From: Bacillota bacterium
Lineage (GTDB): Bacteria; Bacillota; Clostridia; Lachnospirales; Lachnospiraceae
Direction of reading: 5' to 3'
Length of the DNA: 64,000 bases
Assembly (NCBI GenBank): GCA_023399055.1
Contig: JAEWQV010000016.1
Location: 62,001-126,000 of the forward strand
The translations under genes were made by a program, and so were the position numbers. Of this stretch, positions 8,704 to 17,431 are shown piece after piece. Position 1 is the first letter of the stretch, and each line of letters opens with the position of its first letter. Under the pieces are notes generated by a model. The model ran no database searches. It had not been told where the DNA came from and saw only the letters and a list, made by a program, of their open reading frames with translations.

Positions 8704-10014
8704 ATGAGGAAAATGAGAAAACTAATAGGTATTGTAATGGCAATGGCGCTTGTAACGATGAGCTTCACAGCTTGTGGTAAAGCGAACGATGAAAAAACCC
8801 CAGCAAATAATGACAAACCAGAAGTAACACAACCGGCAACGGATGAACCTACCGAAGCAGCAACACCTGAAGTACAGGATGTAGCATTAAAGGTATGGGC
8901 TCCAGAAGAAGAGCAAGAGATTCTAGTTCAAATGTGTGATGCATTTGCAGAAAATCATCCAGAATATAATATTACGTTTGAATATGGCATTATGGGTGTG
9001 GATGATTCCATTACCGAATTAAAGAAAGATGCTTCTGTAGCAGCTGACGTATTCTTGTACCCAACTGGTGGTATTGCAGAATTAGTAGAAGCTGGTTTAA
9101 TCTATCCTATTACAGTGAATGTTGATGAAATCACTGCTACTCACAGCCCTGCAGGTATTAAGTCCTGTACCATGGAAGATACCTTATATGGTATTCCGGT
9201 AACTCCTAACTCCTGGTTTATGTACTATAATAGCAGCATGTATACAGAAGATGAAGTGAAATCTCTGGAGACAATGTTAGCAAAAGACCTTGGTAAAGAT
9301 GTATATAACTTCTCCAGTGATGTAGATAACAGCTGGTATATGTCCGCATTCTTCTATGCAGCAGGCGGAACATTATTTGGTGCAGATGGAACAGATCCTA
9401 CAAACTGTTCCTGGAATGACGCAACTGGCTTAAAAGTTGGCGAGTACTTAGTGGATCTAATAAACAACCCTAAATATATTGAAGATGCAGATGGTCTTGC
9501 AGGTTCCTTAATGTCAGAAGGTAAACTTGGAGCATTGTGTTCCGGTACCTGGTCAGCAGAAACCTTAAAGGCAGCATTGGGTGACAATTATGCAGCTACC
9601 AAGCTTCCTACTATTAAGATCGATGGTACAGACTACCAGTTAAGCAATTTCGCTGATTTTAAAGCTTTTGGTGTTAATTCCGATACACAGTATCCAAAGC
9701 CAGCTATGGAACTTGCACAATGGCTTGGTGGTGAGGAATGTCAGTTAATCCGTTTTGAGACAAACAACACACCTCCTACAGTAACTGCTTTAATTGATAA
9801 TCCTACAGTAGCAGCTAGCAAGGAAGTAGCAGCATTAAGCTTACAGACACAATTCTCTACTCCTAACCCTACAACCTCTAAGTTAAATGATTACTGGACA
9901 CCTGCAGCAGCATTTGGTGCTGGTGTTGTAAACGGAGATATTACAAAGGATAATTTACAGGCTGGTCTTGATTCTATGGTTAATAATATTTTAGCAACTG
10001 TAGCAGCTGAATAA
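8704..10014 (+). CDS. ABC sugar transporter, extracellular solute-binding lipoprotein (MalE-like)
   Basis: Substrate-binding lipoprotein of 436 residues that captures an oligosaccharide and hands it to the two permeases downstream. The signal sequence ends in a lipobox (SFTAC) with the lipidated Cys at residue 24, followed by a low-complexity Thr/Pro/Glu linker and a family-1 solute-binding fold (LKVWAPEEEQEIL... through LGGEECQLIRF). The RBS is AGGAGG before the ATG. It has a strong LacI-regulated promoter upstream and a stable hairpin after its stop, which usually keeps binding-protein mRNA in excess over the permeases. No ATPase gene is in the locus, so a shared MsmK/UgpC-type ATPase elsewhere is expected. 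Confidence 0.93.
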   Translation: MRKMRKLIGIVMAMALVTMSFTACGKANDEKTPANNDKPEVTQPATDEPTEAATPEVQDVALKVWAPEEEQEILVQMCDAFAENHPEYNITFEYGIMGVDDSITELKKDASVAADVFLYPTGGIAELVEAGLIYPITVNVDEITATHSPAGIKSCTMEDTLYGIPVTPNSWFMYYNSSMYTEDEVKSLETMLAKDLGKDVYNFSSDVDNSWYMSAFFYAAGGTLFGADGTDPTNCSWNDATGLKVGEYLVDLINNPKYIEDADGLAGSLMSEGKLGALCSGTWSAETLKAALGDNYAATKLPTIKIDGTDYQLSNFADFKAFGVNSDTQYPKPAMELAQWLGGEECQLIRFETNNTPPTVTALIDNPTVAASKEVAALSLQTQFSTPNPTTSKLNDYWTPAAAFGAGVVNGDITKDNLQAGLDSMVNNILATVAAE

Positions 10015-10025
10015 ATTAGGTGCGA

Positions 10026-10117
10026 AATAATTTGGCATTGAATAAATTCTGAATGGAATTAATTCGGCACTGATAAATCGGGTTTGAATAAATTTAGTAC
10101 GGAATAAATCCTGCAAG
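10026..10117 (+). repeat. degenerate tandem repeat, about six units of 14-16 bases
   Basis: Directly after the binding-protein stop there are about six imperfect units, each starting near AATAAAT and ending in a G-rich or mixed end (for example AATAAATTCTGAATGG and AATAAATTTAGTACGG). No coding frame is conserved through it. It may be a decayed repeat or a 3' untranslated spacer; function unknown. Confidence 0.5.
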
Positions 10118-10122
10118 ACAAT

Positions 10123-10149
10123 ATGGGGTGGGCTTATGCCCCACCCCAT
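10123..10149 (+). terminator. stable GC-rich intercistronic hairpin
   Basis: ATGGGGTGGGC, a short loop and GCCCCACCCCAT form a very stable stem with only a weak T-run after it. It probably acts as a partial terminator or 3' RNA stabiliser between the binding protein and the permeases. From 10150 to 10413 I see only AT-rich sequence and no gene or clear promoter. Confidence 0.6.
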
Positions 10150-10413
10150 ATTTATCTTGATAAAAGTTTAAAATTTTATGGCAATAATCTATAAAATGTA
10201 TAATTGTTAAGCCATAAGCTTAATTTCGCTGTATGCAACTTGCTTGGCAGAATGCCTTACAAGTATTTGCTACATTATGCATTCGACAGCAAGCTTTATC
10301 TTTTCTATTGTAGCATGGCTAAACGAATATAAAAACATTATAATAAGATTGGTTATATTTACAAATAGGCAACAGATTTAAAAAGGCACCAGTAGTCAGA
10401 TGGAGGTAATGAG

Positions 10414-11802
10414 ATGGGAAAAGACAGGGTAAACCCATGGAAGGTATTTTGGCAGGGTATTCTACAATATGGAACTATTTTTAAAAAGGGTAATATGACT
10501 ACAAAATTATCATTTTTCATAATGGGATTACCTAATATCTTAAGAGGACAGGTAGTAAAGGGATTATTATATTTATTTCTCGAAATCTGCTTTATTGGAT
10601 ATTTCATTCTTAATGGAATTACAAATATTCAGGGATTAATTACTTTAGGAACAAAGGAGCAGACAAAAGTATTTAATGAAGAAACCGGAATCTTTGATTT
10701 CATTAAGGGAGACAATTCCATGTTCTTGCTCTTATCCGGAGTTGTAACCTTGTTCGTTATTGTCTTCTTCTTGATCGTATGGAGCAGCAGTATAAAGTCA
10801 GCTTATATTACTCAACAATTAAAAGAGCAGGGAAAAAAAGTACCAACTATAGTGGAGGATATAAGGTCTCTGTTTGATTCACAAATACATAAGCTGCTTT
10901 TATTTATTCCAATTGCCGGGTTAGTCATATTTACGGTTGTTCCCTTGGTGTATATGATCCTTATGGCTTTCACAAATTACAACCAGACGCACCAACCACC
11001 AGGACATTTGTTTGATTGGGTTGGTCTTAAGAATTTTAAAATAATGTTATTATCAAAGGATACCATTGGCCGTACCTTCTGGCCGGTTTTAGGCTGGACA
11101 ATGGTTTGGGCGGTATTTTCTACCTTTACTTGTTATTTTTCAGGTATGCTGCTAGCTATGCTGATTAATATGAAGGGAATTAGGTTTAAAGGAACCTGGC
11201 GTACTATATTCGTTATCACAATGGCAGTACCTGCGTTTGTTTCCTTATTGGTTATTCGAGTAATGCTGCAACCGCAAGGCGCCTTGAATATTTTATTACA
11301 AGAACTAGGTTTTATATCAAGTAGCTTACCCTTTCTAACAAACGTAGCCTGGGCAAGAGTCACAGTTATTATTGTAAACCTATGGGTGGGTATTCCCTCC
11401 AGTATGCTAATCACGACTGGTATTTTAATGAATATTCCGGGTGACTTATATGAAAGCGCTAAAATTGATGGGGCTGGTCCGGTGAAAGCCTTTTTGAAAA
11501 TTACAATGCCCTATATGCTTTTTGTAACAACACCATATTTAATTACAAACTTTATCTTTAACACCAATAATTTTAATGCCATCTATTTCTTAACAGGAGG
11601 TGGACCTGCTTCTCTGGATTACTTTAAAGGAGCGGGTAAGACGGATTTACTTGTTACCTGGCTGTACAGTCTGACAGTTAACAGCAATGATTACTGCTAT
11701 GCTGCTACCATAGGTATTATGATTTTCGCAATTTCTGCCATATTGTCACTGATTGTTTATCGTAGATCATCTGCTTATAAAAATGAGGAGGGATTCCAAT
11801 AA
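10414..11802 (+). CDS. ABC sugar transporter permease (MalF-like)
   Basis: Integral membrane permease of 462 residues. The N-terminal extension (about 1-160) carries two to three extra hydrophobic segments, as in MalF-type subunits, followed by the BPD_transp_1 domain. The EAA loop that contacts the ATPase is readable as ESAKIDGAGPVKAFLKITMP. The ATG is preceded by GGAGG. The stop overlaps the start of the next permease (TAATG), so translation is coupled. It pairs with the MalG-like subunit and the lipoprotein at 8704 to import oligosaccharides. Confidence 0.93.
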   Translation: MGKDRVNPWKVFWQGILQYGTIFKKGNMTTKLSFFIMGLPNILRGQVVKGLLYLFLEICFIGYFILNGITNIQGLITLGTKEQTKVFNEETGIFDFIKGDNSMFLLLSGVVTLFVIVFFLIVWSSSIKSAYITQQLKEQGKKVPTIVEDIRSLFDSQIHKLLLFIPIAGLVIFTVVPLVYMILMAFTNYNQTHQPPGHLFDWVGLKNFKIMLLSKDTIGRTFWPVLGWTMVWAVFSTFTCYFSGMLLAMLINMKGIRFKGTWRTIFVITMAVPAFVSLLVIRVMLQPQGALNILLQELGFISSSLPFLTNVAWARVTVIIVNLWVGIPSSMLITTGILMNIPGDLYESAKIDGAGPVKAFLKITMPYMLFVTTPYLITNFIFNTNNFNAIYFLTGGGPASLDYFKGAGKTDLLVTWLYSLTVNSNDYCYAATIGIMIFAISAILSLIVYRRSSAYKNEEGFQ

Positions 11803-13091
11803 TGAATATGAAGACGAATTATATCAACAAAAAGTTCATAAAATTCCTGCCAATATCAAATGTTCTTATGATTATTTGTGCATTTTTACCATTTATATCA
11901 TTTAAAACGGAACAAGAGCAAGTGACAATCTTAGGGCTTACTATAGTAACGCAAAAAATAACAACAATAACAGGAACACCAGTAGGAAGCCAGCTGCAGG
12001 TATTTATACCATTACTCGGGATACCGCTTCTGCTAATCACGATTATGACCATTGTTGTACTAATTAAAGCAAAAAAGTCTACAGTATATGGTTTAATTAT
12101 CAGCTATATTGTCAGTGCACTAAGTTTTGTATTAATCATGCTGATGGCAAAGAGAATTGTTGACGCTGCACAGATTCTACCAGCAGACTTTTTAGTAAAG
12201 AATCTAGGCATGGGATACTGGGGGCTTCTGATTCTTAGCTTTGTGGGTATGGTATTTGCCATGAAGACAGTTAAGATGAATCCGGGATATATTGTGCTTA
12301 CGGTATTAGCAGTTATTTGGATTCTTCCAATCCTTTGGGTTATCATGATTTCTTTCCGTGATGAGCCGGGGTCCTATACCTCCTATTTCTGGCCAAAGAA
12401 ATTTACCTTTAAGAACTATATTGTTTTAATGACAGATACGAGCCAATTTTACTTTGCTAAATGGTTTTTTAATACCTTGTTTGTAGCAACCTGTTCCTGT
12501 ATCATTTCAACAATTATTGTACTTTCCACCTCCTTTACACTTTCTCGTTTGAGATTTAAGGGGAGAAAACCTTTCATGAACCTTGCTCTTATCCTTGGAA
12601 TGTTTCCAAGCTTTATGTCCATGATAGCGGTTTATTACATTTTAAAAGGATTAGGTCTCACACAATCTCTATTCGCACTTATTATGGTTTACTCCGGTGG
12701 CAGTGCGCTTGGTTATTATATTGTAAAGGGATTTTTTGATACAATTCCAAAAGCACTGGATGAAGCTGCAATCATAGATGGGGCTACCAAGTGGAAGGTA
12801 TTTACCAGAATTACAATTCCTCTTTCAAAGCCAGTTATCATCTATACTATGTTAATATCTTTCATATCACCTTGGGGCGATTATATCTTTGCACGAGTAA
12901 TTATGGGAGATAAGTATGACAGCTATACGGTTGCACTTGGTCTATTTACTATGCTTGACCGTGCCAATATTGCGACCTGGTACACTAGATTTGCTGCTGG
13001 TGCGGTTTTAGTATCAATTCCAATTTCCATACTTTTTGTTTCTTTACAGAAATATTATGTTGAGGGCCTGTCCGGCTCAGTGAAAGGATAA
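11802..13091 (+). CDS. ABC sugar transporter permease (MalG-like)
   Basis: Second permease subunit, 429 residues, longer than the usual 280 because of an N-terminal part with about four extra membrane segments (residues 1-150). The C-terminal BPD_transp_1 domain has the EAA loop DEAAIIDGATKWKVFTRITI. It starts by a one-base overlap with the MalF-like gene and ends 11 bases before the GH87-like gene, so importer and depolymerase are in one transcription unit. Confidence 0.92.
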   Translation: MNMKTNYINKKFIKFLPISNVLMIICAFLPFISFKTEQEQVTILGLTIVTQKITTITGTPVGSQLQVFIPLLGIPLLLITIMTIVVLIKAKKSTVYGLIISYIVSALSFVLIMLMAKRIVDAAQILPADFLVKNLGMGYWGLLILSFVGMVFAMKTVKMNPGYIVLTVLAVIWILPILWVIMISFRDEPGSYTSYFWPKKFTFKNYIVLMTDTSQFYFAKWFFNTLFVATCSCIISTIIVLSTSFTLSRLRFKGRKPFMNLALILGMFPSFMSMIAVYYILKGLGLTQSLFALIMVYSGGSALGYYIVKGFFDTIPKALDEAAIIDGATKWKVFTRITIPLSKPVIIYTMLISFISPWGDYIFARVIMGDKYDSYTVALGLFTMLDRANIATWYTRFAAGAVLVSIPISILFVSLQKYYVEGLSGSVKG

Positions 13092-13102
13092 AGTGAATTC
13101 AT

Positions 13103-16100
13103 ATGAATAAGAAAATTCGTTGGGCTTTCTTAGCTTTATTAGTCATGCTTTTAGTGCAATTTATACCTGAAGTAACACATGCAGATACCTCGGACCAAAT
13201 TTATTATATTAAGAATAATTATACCCAGGGCGCCTACCTGTATGAAGAAGACGGCATTCTACGCTATGGCATTCCTATGGAGGGAGATAAGAGCTTCCAA
13301 TGGATGATCGAAGAAAATTCATCCTATAAGTTATTGAAAAATGTACAAACCAATGATTATATCACTCTGGAAGGTCATGGTGGTGAGTCAGTGGAAGGAT
13401 ATTGGGGAGAAAATATAAATTGTACACCGCTTTTAGAAAATGTAGACAATTTCTTATGGGAGTTTGAAATTGGAGAAGGACAGAACTTACTGTCACCAAG
13501 CAAGAATTACGCGGGTTTTGCCCTTCATCTTGAAAGTGCATTGGAAGGGAAACCTTTTGCACAGAAAGTCAGTGGAGATCAGCTGAACTGGGGCAATATG
13601 AAGTGGGATTTCATAAGCCAGGATCGGATGGATATCACCAGTATGACGAAAAATGGTTTCTGTATACAGAATGCAGACGATGAAACTTATCTAAGAATTG
13701 ATAACGGCTTTCTTACTCATGGTAATCCAGATGGAGCAGATGATACCTATATCTGGTTCATAGAGCAACAGGCGGATGGTACGAAAGCAATTAAGAATAA
13801 AAAGACTTCACAGTATATTACCATGAGTCAATATGATACAGCCACCTATACGCTAAAGTTGGCAGATACCCTCGACAGTATGTCTAACTGGAAGTTCCAG
13901 TTATCTAAATTTGCAACTATCTTATCTGCTGCTGATAAATATAAGGGCTTTGGACTTTATTTAGATGTTGCCTCCAAAACTCAGGTTAGAAGTAAGGACA
14001 TTATCACAGACGGGGATACAACGAACGGCATGAAGTGGACCTTTGTACCCTCTACAAGTGTTGCTGCGGTATCCGGTGATTTGGTAATGGATGAGGGAAT
14101 CTATAATTTAAGAAATAGTTATTATTTTATGTATTTAATTGAAGATGATGGTAAAGCGGTTTACGGTAATGCAAAACCCTCGGATAAAAATGCGCAGTGG
14201 GAATTCTTTTATGATTCAGCTTCCGGTTTTACTGCTCTTCGAAATGTAGAGAGTGGCAATTATCTTTATGCAAAAGAAGATTCTGGACAGCTGGTATTAG
14301 AAAAATCAGAGACCTTCTATTGGAAATTAAAACGTCATACCAATGAGGATTATCCCAATGCTGTAATTTTTCAGGATTCGTTAAAATCCAACTGTTATTT
14401 ACATATGGAAAGCTTGAATGGATTTGTAGAGGATTCAAATGCTGTACAGCCAACATGGGGTACACCACATTGGGACCCAATACTTTATTTAAGTGAAAAT
14501 GATGTTGCTTCAACGGAAATAACCATACCGGAAGGTTATATTCGCTTATTTAACAGTGCCAAGGAAGGAGAATATCTTTATGAGAATTCTTCAGGAGCTG
14601 TTATTTATAAGAAAAGTTCAGAATCCGATGCCAGATCTCACTGGAAGCTAATCGTAAGTGAGGTTGACGGGGTATACTATATGCAAAACCGTGAAACCGG
14701 TAATTACATAACCAATAAAGGAAATGGAACCCTTCGTTGTCTATCAGAAGAACAGAAGACCAACGACGGAAGCTTGTGGCAGATATCGGCTGGTAATGCA
14801 GAAAATGAGATCATGCTAAACAGCTACTATGAGGATGTGAAGGAGTATCTTCGTCCTTATTTAAATATTCAGAGGATGTCGGGTTTCGCACAGTGCGGTG
14901 TGGTGTCTACAGAGGAAGAGACTACGAAGTGGAAGTTTGAACTGGCTAAGGATGAAACAGCGGCTGCAGCAGAAGCGGAGGAAGAAGTAGTGCCACTAAA
15001 TAAATTAGTTGACGCAAATCAATATAAATTAATATTAGAGGGACAGTACCTCGAAAACACATATCAACTCGAATACTATGGAAATATTGTATTTGTTCAA
15101 GATACAAAAGCGAAGAAGTATCTGTATTTTGATAATGGAATTCAGCTGAAGGAGCTAAAAGGATACAATGACAAATCACTTCAGTGGCAGCTTGTAACAA
15201 AAGCAGGTGAGAGTTATTTGAAAAAAGGGGATACCAAGCTTTTTCTTGAAAGAATTGTAATAAATCAAAAACAAGTAATTGAAAATGCTTATCCAATAGC
15301 TGAAAAGAACGTATTTACTGTTAACGCAGACTCAAAGGGAACATATCAGGTAGAGTTTGATTACAGTGGCAAGAATACAAAAGCTACTGTATATGTAAAT
15401 GGAATTGCCCAAGGGGAAATTGAGCTAAAAGCAGGAGTTATTAAGGAACTACCGCTAAATAAAGGTATTAATACCATTGCAGTTACAAATGCAGAGGGGC
15501 TTAAGGGAGTAATCGTTAAAGATAGTATTGGACTAAATTATCGTGGAGCAACGGTGCCATATGTTGCATATCAGGCAGAGGATTGTGTAACAACTGGAAC
15601 AATATTAGATGAAAACCGTGAATATCATGAGATAACCAGTGAGGCAGTAGGCAGACTGGCAGTTAGTCTGGAGGGCACTGGACAGAACATTAAGATAACT
15701 TTAACAAAGGCGGCCAATGCCTTGACCTTAAGATATTGTATACCGGATAGCGAGGACGGTCTAGGACTGGATGCAACACTGAACCTGTATATCGATGGTA
15801 AGAAAAGCCAGAGTATAAGCTTAACCTCAAAGTACAGCTGGGTATATGGAAACTACCCCTGGACGAATAATCCGGCGGATGGGCAACCACATCATTTCTT
15901 TGATGAAACCAGCATACTTCTGGATCAGACCTACCCAGCAGGAACTGTAATTAAACTTCAAAAGGATTCAGCCAATTCTGCACAATACTATATTATTGAT
16001 GAAGTGGATGCGGAGGAAGTAGCAGAAGCTAACGAACAGCCTGAAAATAGTCTTTCCATTACTGATTTTGGTGCTGTGGCAGGCGATGGTCAGGATGATA

Positions 16101-17314
16101 CACAAGCTTTATCCGATTGTATTAAAGCAGCTCTAGAGCAGGGCAAGGAAGTGTGGATACCAAAGGGTATATTTGATATTAATACTCCGACCAGTGACTA
16201 TGATCTTGGAGATCAACAGGATAAAAACAGAGGTATTGTGCTTACAGAAGATAACGTGGTAATCCGTGGTGCGGGCATGTGGCATTCCGTGCTGCAAGGA
16301 GATTACGCAGCTTTCTTTATCAAAGCCAGCAACATTTCCTTATATGACTTTGCATTAAGAGGTACCGCTATTCAAAGAAGAGATGCAATTGATCCTTCCG
16401 CCATTGAGTCAGATTATAATACGTATGAGATGAAAAATCTCACGGTTCAGAATCTTTGGATTCAGCATTATAAGACAGGTATCTGGACACATAATATGGA
16501 CGGTTTACATGTGGTTGGTAATCGTATCAGAGATACCTTTGCGGACGGTATGAACCTTAGAAGAGGAACCTCCAATGCGATTGTAGAGCAAAATGATGTA
16601 CGTAATACTGGTGATGATGCCATTGCCTTATGGTCCTCAGACTATAGTGATACCAATGTAAAAATTCGATTTAATACCGTAGGTCTTCAATGGCTTGCGA
16701 ATAATATCGCTGTATATGGTGGTAAGGATATTCAGATTACAGATAACCTTCTTTACGATACGGTGGTAAATGGTGCTGGTATTAACATTAGTACGAACTT
16801 TAATCCAAAACCATTTGAAGGAACTATTACCATAGCCCGCAACACCTTACTTCGCTGCGGCAGTCAGGATTATAATAATAACCAAAACGATGGTGCTATT
16901 TGGTTCAATACAGTACAGGGTAATGATAATCTGGCAGAGGTAATCGTTAAGGATAACTTAATTGTGGATAGTACTTTCCAAGGGATCTCCTTTGCCAACA
17001 GAGGAAGCATTATGAATGTTACCCTGGAGAGCAACTCTATTATTAATGCAGGTTCTTATGGAATTGATGTATTAAAGGGGGCCAAGGGAAATGTTCTTTC
17101 CATTAATAATTACGTGGAGGGCTCTATGTTAGAACCCACCAACAATAGTTCTGAAGCTAATTTCATATTCACAAATGAAGTTAGAGAAGTTGCAGGTACA
17201 ATAGTGGAAGACAAGAAATCAAGTATTTGGTCGATTCTTATTCCAGCAATTGGAGCAGTGGTTGCTGTAGCCTTGGCAGCAGGATTTATTTTAAGAAAAA
17301 AGATGAAACGATAA
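13103..17314 (+). CDS. secreted, membrane-anchored GH87-like alpha-1,3-glucanase/mycodextranase
   Basis: 1403-residue extracellular polysaccharidase. In order: signal peptide 1-28; a long region (about 30-735) of repeated beta-trefoil-like (RICIN/fascin-like) units, each with a Tyr-Leu/Ile-rich core followed by Trp-Gln/Lys-X-hydrophobic; a small beta-sandwich (about 745-815); a CBM35-like module (about 818-975, YVAYQAEDC... to YYIIDEVDAEEV); a right-handed beta-helix with pectate-lyase-superfamily entry FGAVAGDGQDDTQAL (about 988-1360); and a C-terminal membrane segment with basic tail RKKMKR. Asp1148 (ADGMNL) and Asp1171/Asp1172 (NTGDDAIALW) show the D, +23, +24 spacing I recall for the GH87 catalytic triad of Agl-FH1. 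The neighbouring GH65 and importer fit alpha-1,3-glucan use. GH87 is probable; another beta-helix glycosidase is possible. Confidence 0.78.
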   Translation: MNKKIRWAFLALLVMLLVQFIPEVTHADTSDQIYYIKNNYTQGAYLYEEDGILRYGIPMEGDKSFQWMIEENSSYKLLKNVQTNDYITLEGHGGESVEGYWGENINCTPLLENVDNFLWEFEIGEGQNLLSPSKNYAGFALHLESALEGKPFAQKVSGDQLNWGNMKWDFISQDRMDITSMTKNGFCIQNADDETYLRIDNGFLTHGNPDGADDTYIWFIEQQADGTKAIKNKKTSQYITMSQYDTATYTLKLADTLDSMSNWKFQLSKFATILSAADKYKGFGLYLDVASKTQVRSKDIITDGDTTNGMKWTFVPSTSVAAVSGDLVMDEGIYNLRNSYYFMYLIEDDGKAVYGNAKPSDKNAQWEFFYDSASGFTALRNVESGNYLYAKEDSGQLVLEKSETFYWKLKRHTNEDYPNAVIFQDSLKSNCYLHMESLNGFVEDSNAVQPTWGTPHWDPILYLSENDVASTEITIPEGYIRLFNSAKEGEYLYENSSGAVIYKKSSESDARSHWKLIVSEVDGVYYMQNRETGNYITNKGNGTLRCLSEEQKTNDGSLWQISAGNAENEIMLNSYYEDVKEYLRPYLNIQRMSGFAQCGVVSTEEETTKWKFELAKDETAAAAEAEEEVVPLNKLVDANQYKLILEGQYLENTYQLEYYGNIVFVQDTKAKKYLYFDNGIQLKELKGYNDKSLQWQLVTKAGESYLKKGDTKLFLERIVINQKQVIENAYPIAEKNVFTVNADSKGTYQVEFDYSGKNTKATVYVNGIAQGEIELKAGVIKELPLNKGINTIAVTNAEGLKGVIVKDSIGLNYRGATVPYVAYQAEDCVTTGTILDENREYHEITSEAVGRLAVSLEGTGQNIKITLTKAANALTLRYCIPDSEDGLGLDATLNLYIDGKKSQSISLTSKYSWVYGNYPWTNNPADGQPHHFFDETSILLDQTYPAGTVIKLQKDSANSAQYYIIDEVDAEEVAEANEQPENSLSITDFGAVAGDGQDDTQALSDCIKAALEQGKEVWIPKGIFDINTPTSDYDLGDQQDKNRGIVLTEDNVVIRGAGMWHSVLQGDYAAFFIKASNISLYDFALRGTAIQRRDAIDPSAIESDYNTYEMKNLTVQNLWIQHYKTGIWTHNMDGLHVVGNRIRDTFADGMNLRRGTSNAIVEQNDVRNTGDDAIALWSSDYSDTNVKIRFNTVGLQWLANNIAVYGGKDIQITDNLLYDTVVNGAGINISTNFNPKPFEGTITIARNTLLRCGSQDYNNNQNDGAIWFNTVQGNDNLAEVIVKDNLIVDSTFQGISFANRGSIMNVTLESNSIINAGSYGIDVLKGAKGNVLSINNYVEGSMLEPTNNSSEANFIFTNEVREVAGTIVEDKKSSIWSILIPAIGAVVAVALAAGFILRKKMKR

Positions 17315-17341
17315 AAAGGTGCAATATATTATTAAAATAGT

Positions 17342-17377
17342 AAGAGGCTGTTGGCTTTTGTTTAAACAGCCTCTTTC
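17342..17377 (+). terminator. rho-independent terminator after the GH87-like gene
   Basis: AAGAGGCTGTT and AACAGCCTCTTT form an 11-base-pair stem around a 12-base loop, followed by a short T-rich tail. Confidence 0.75.
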
Positions 17378-17431
17378 ATTCATAACTAGTGAAACGGCTT
17401 GTCGTTTTATCTTGTTGAAAGGAGCTGTAGT

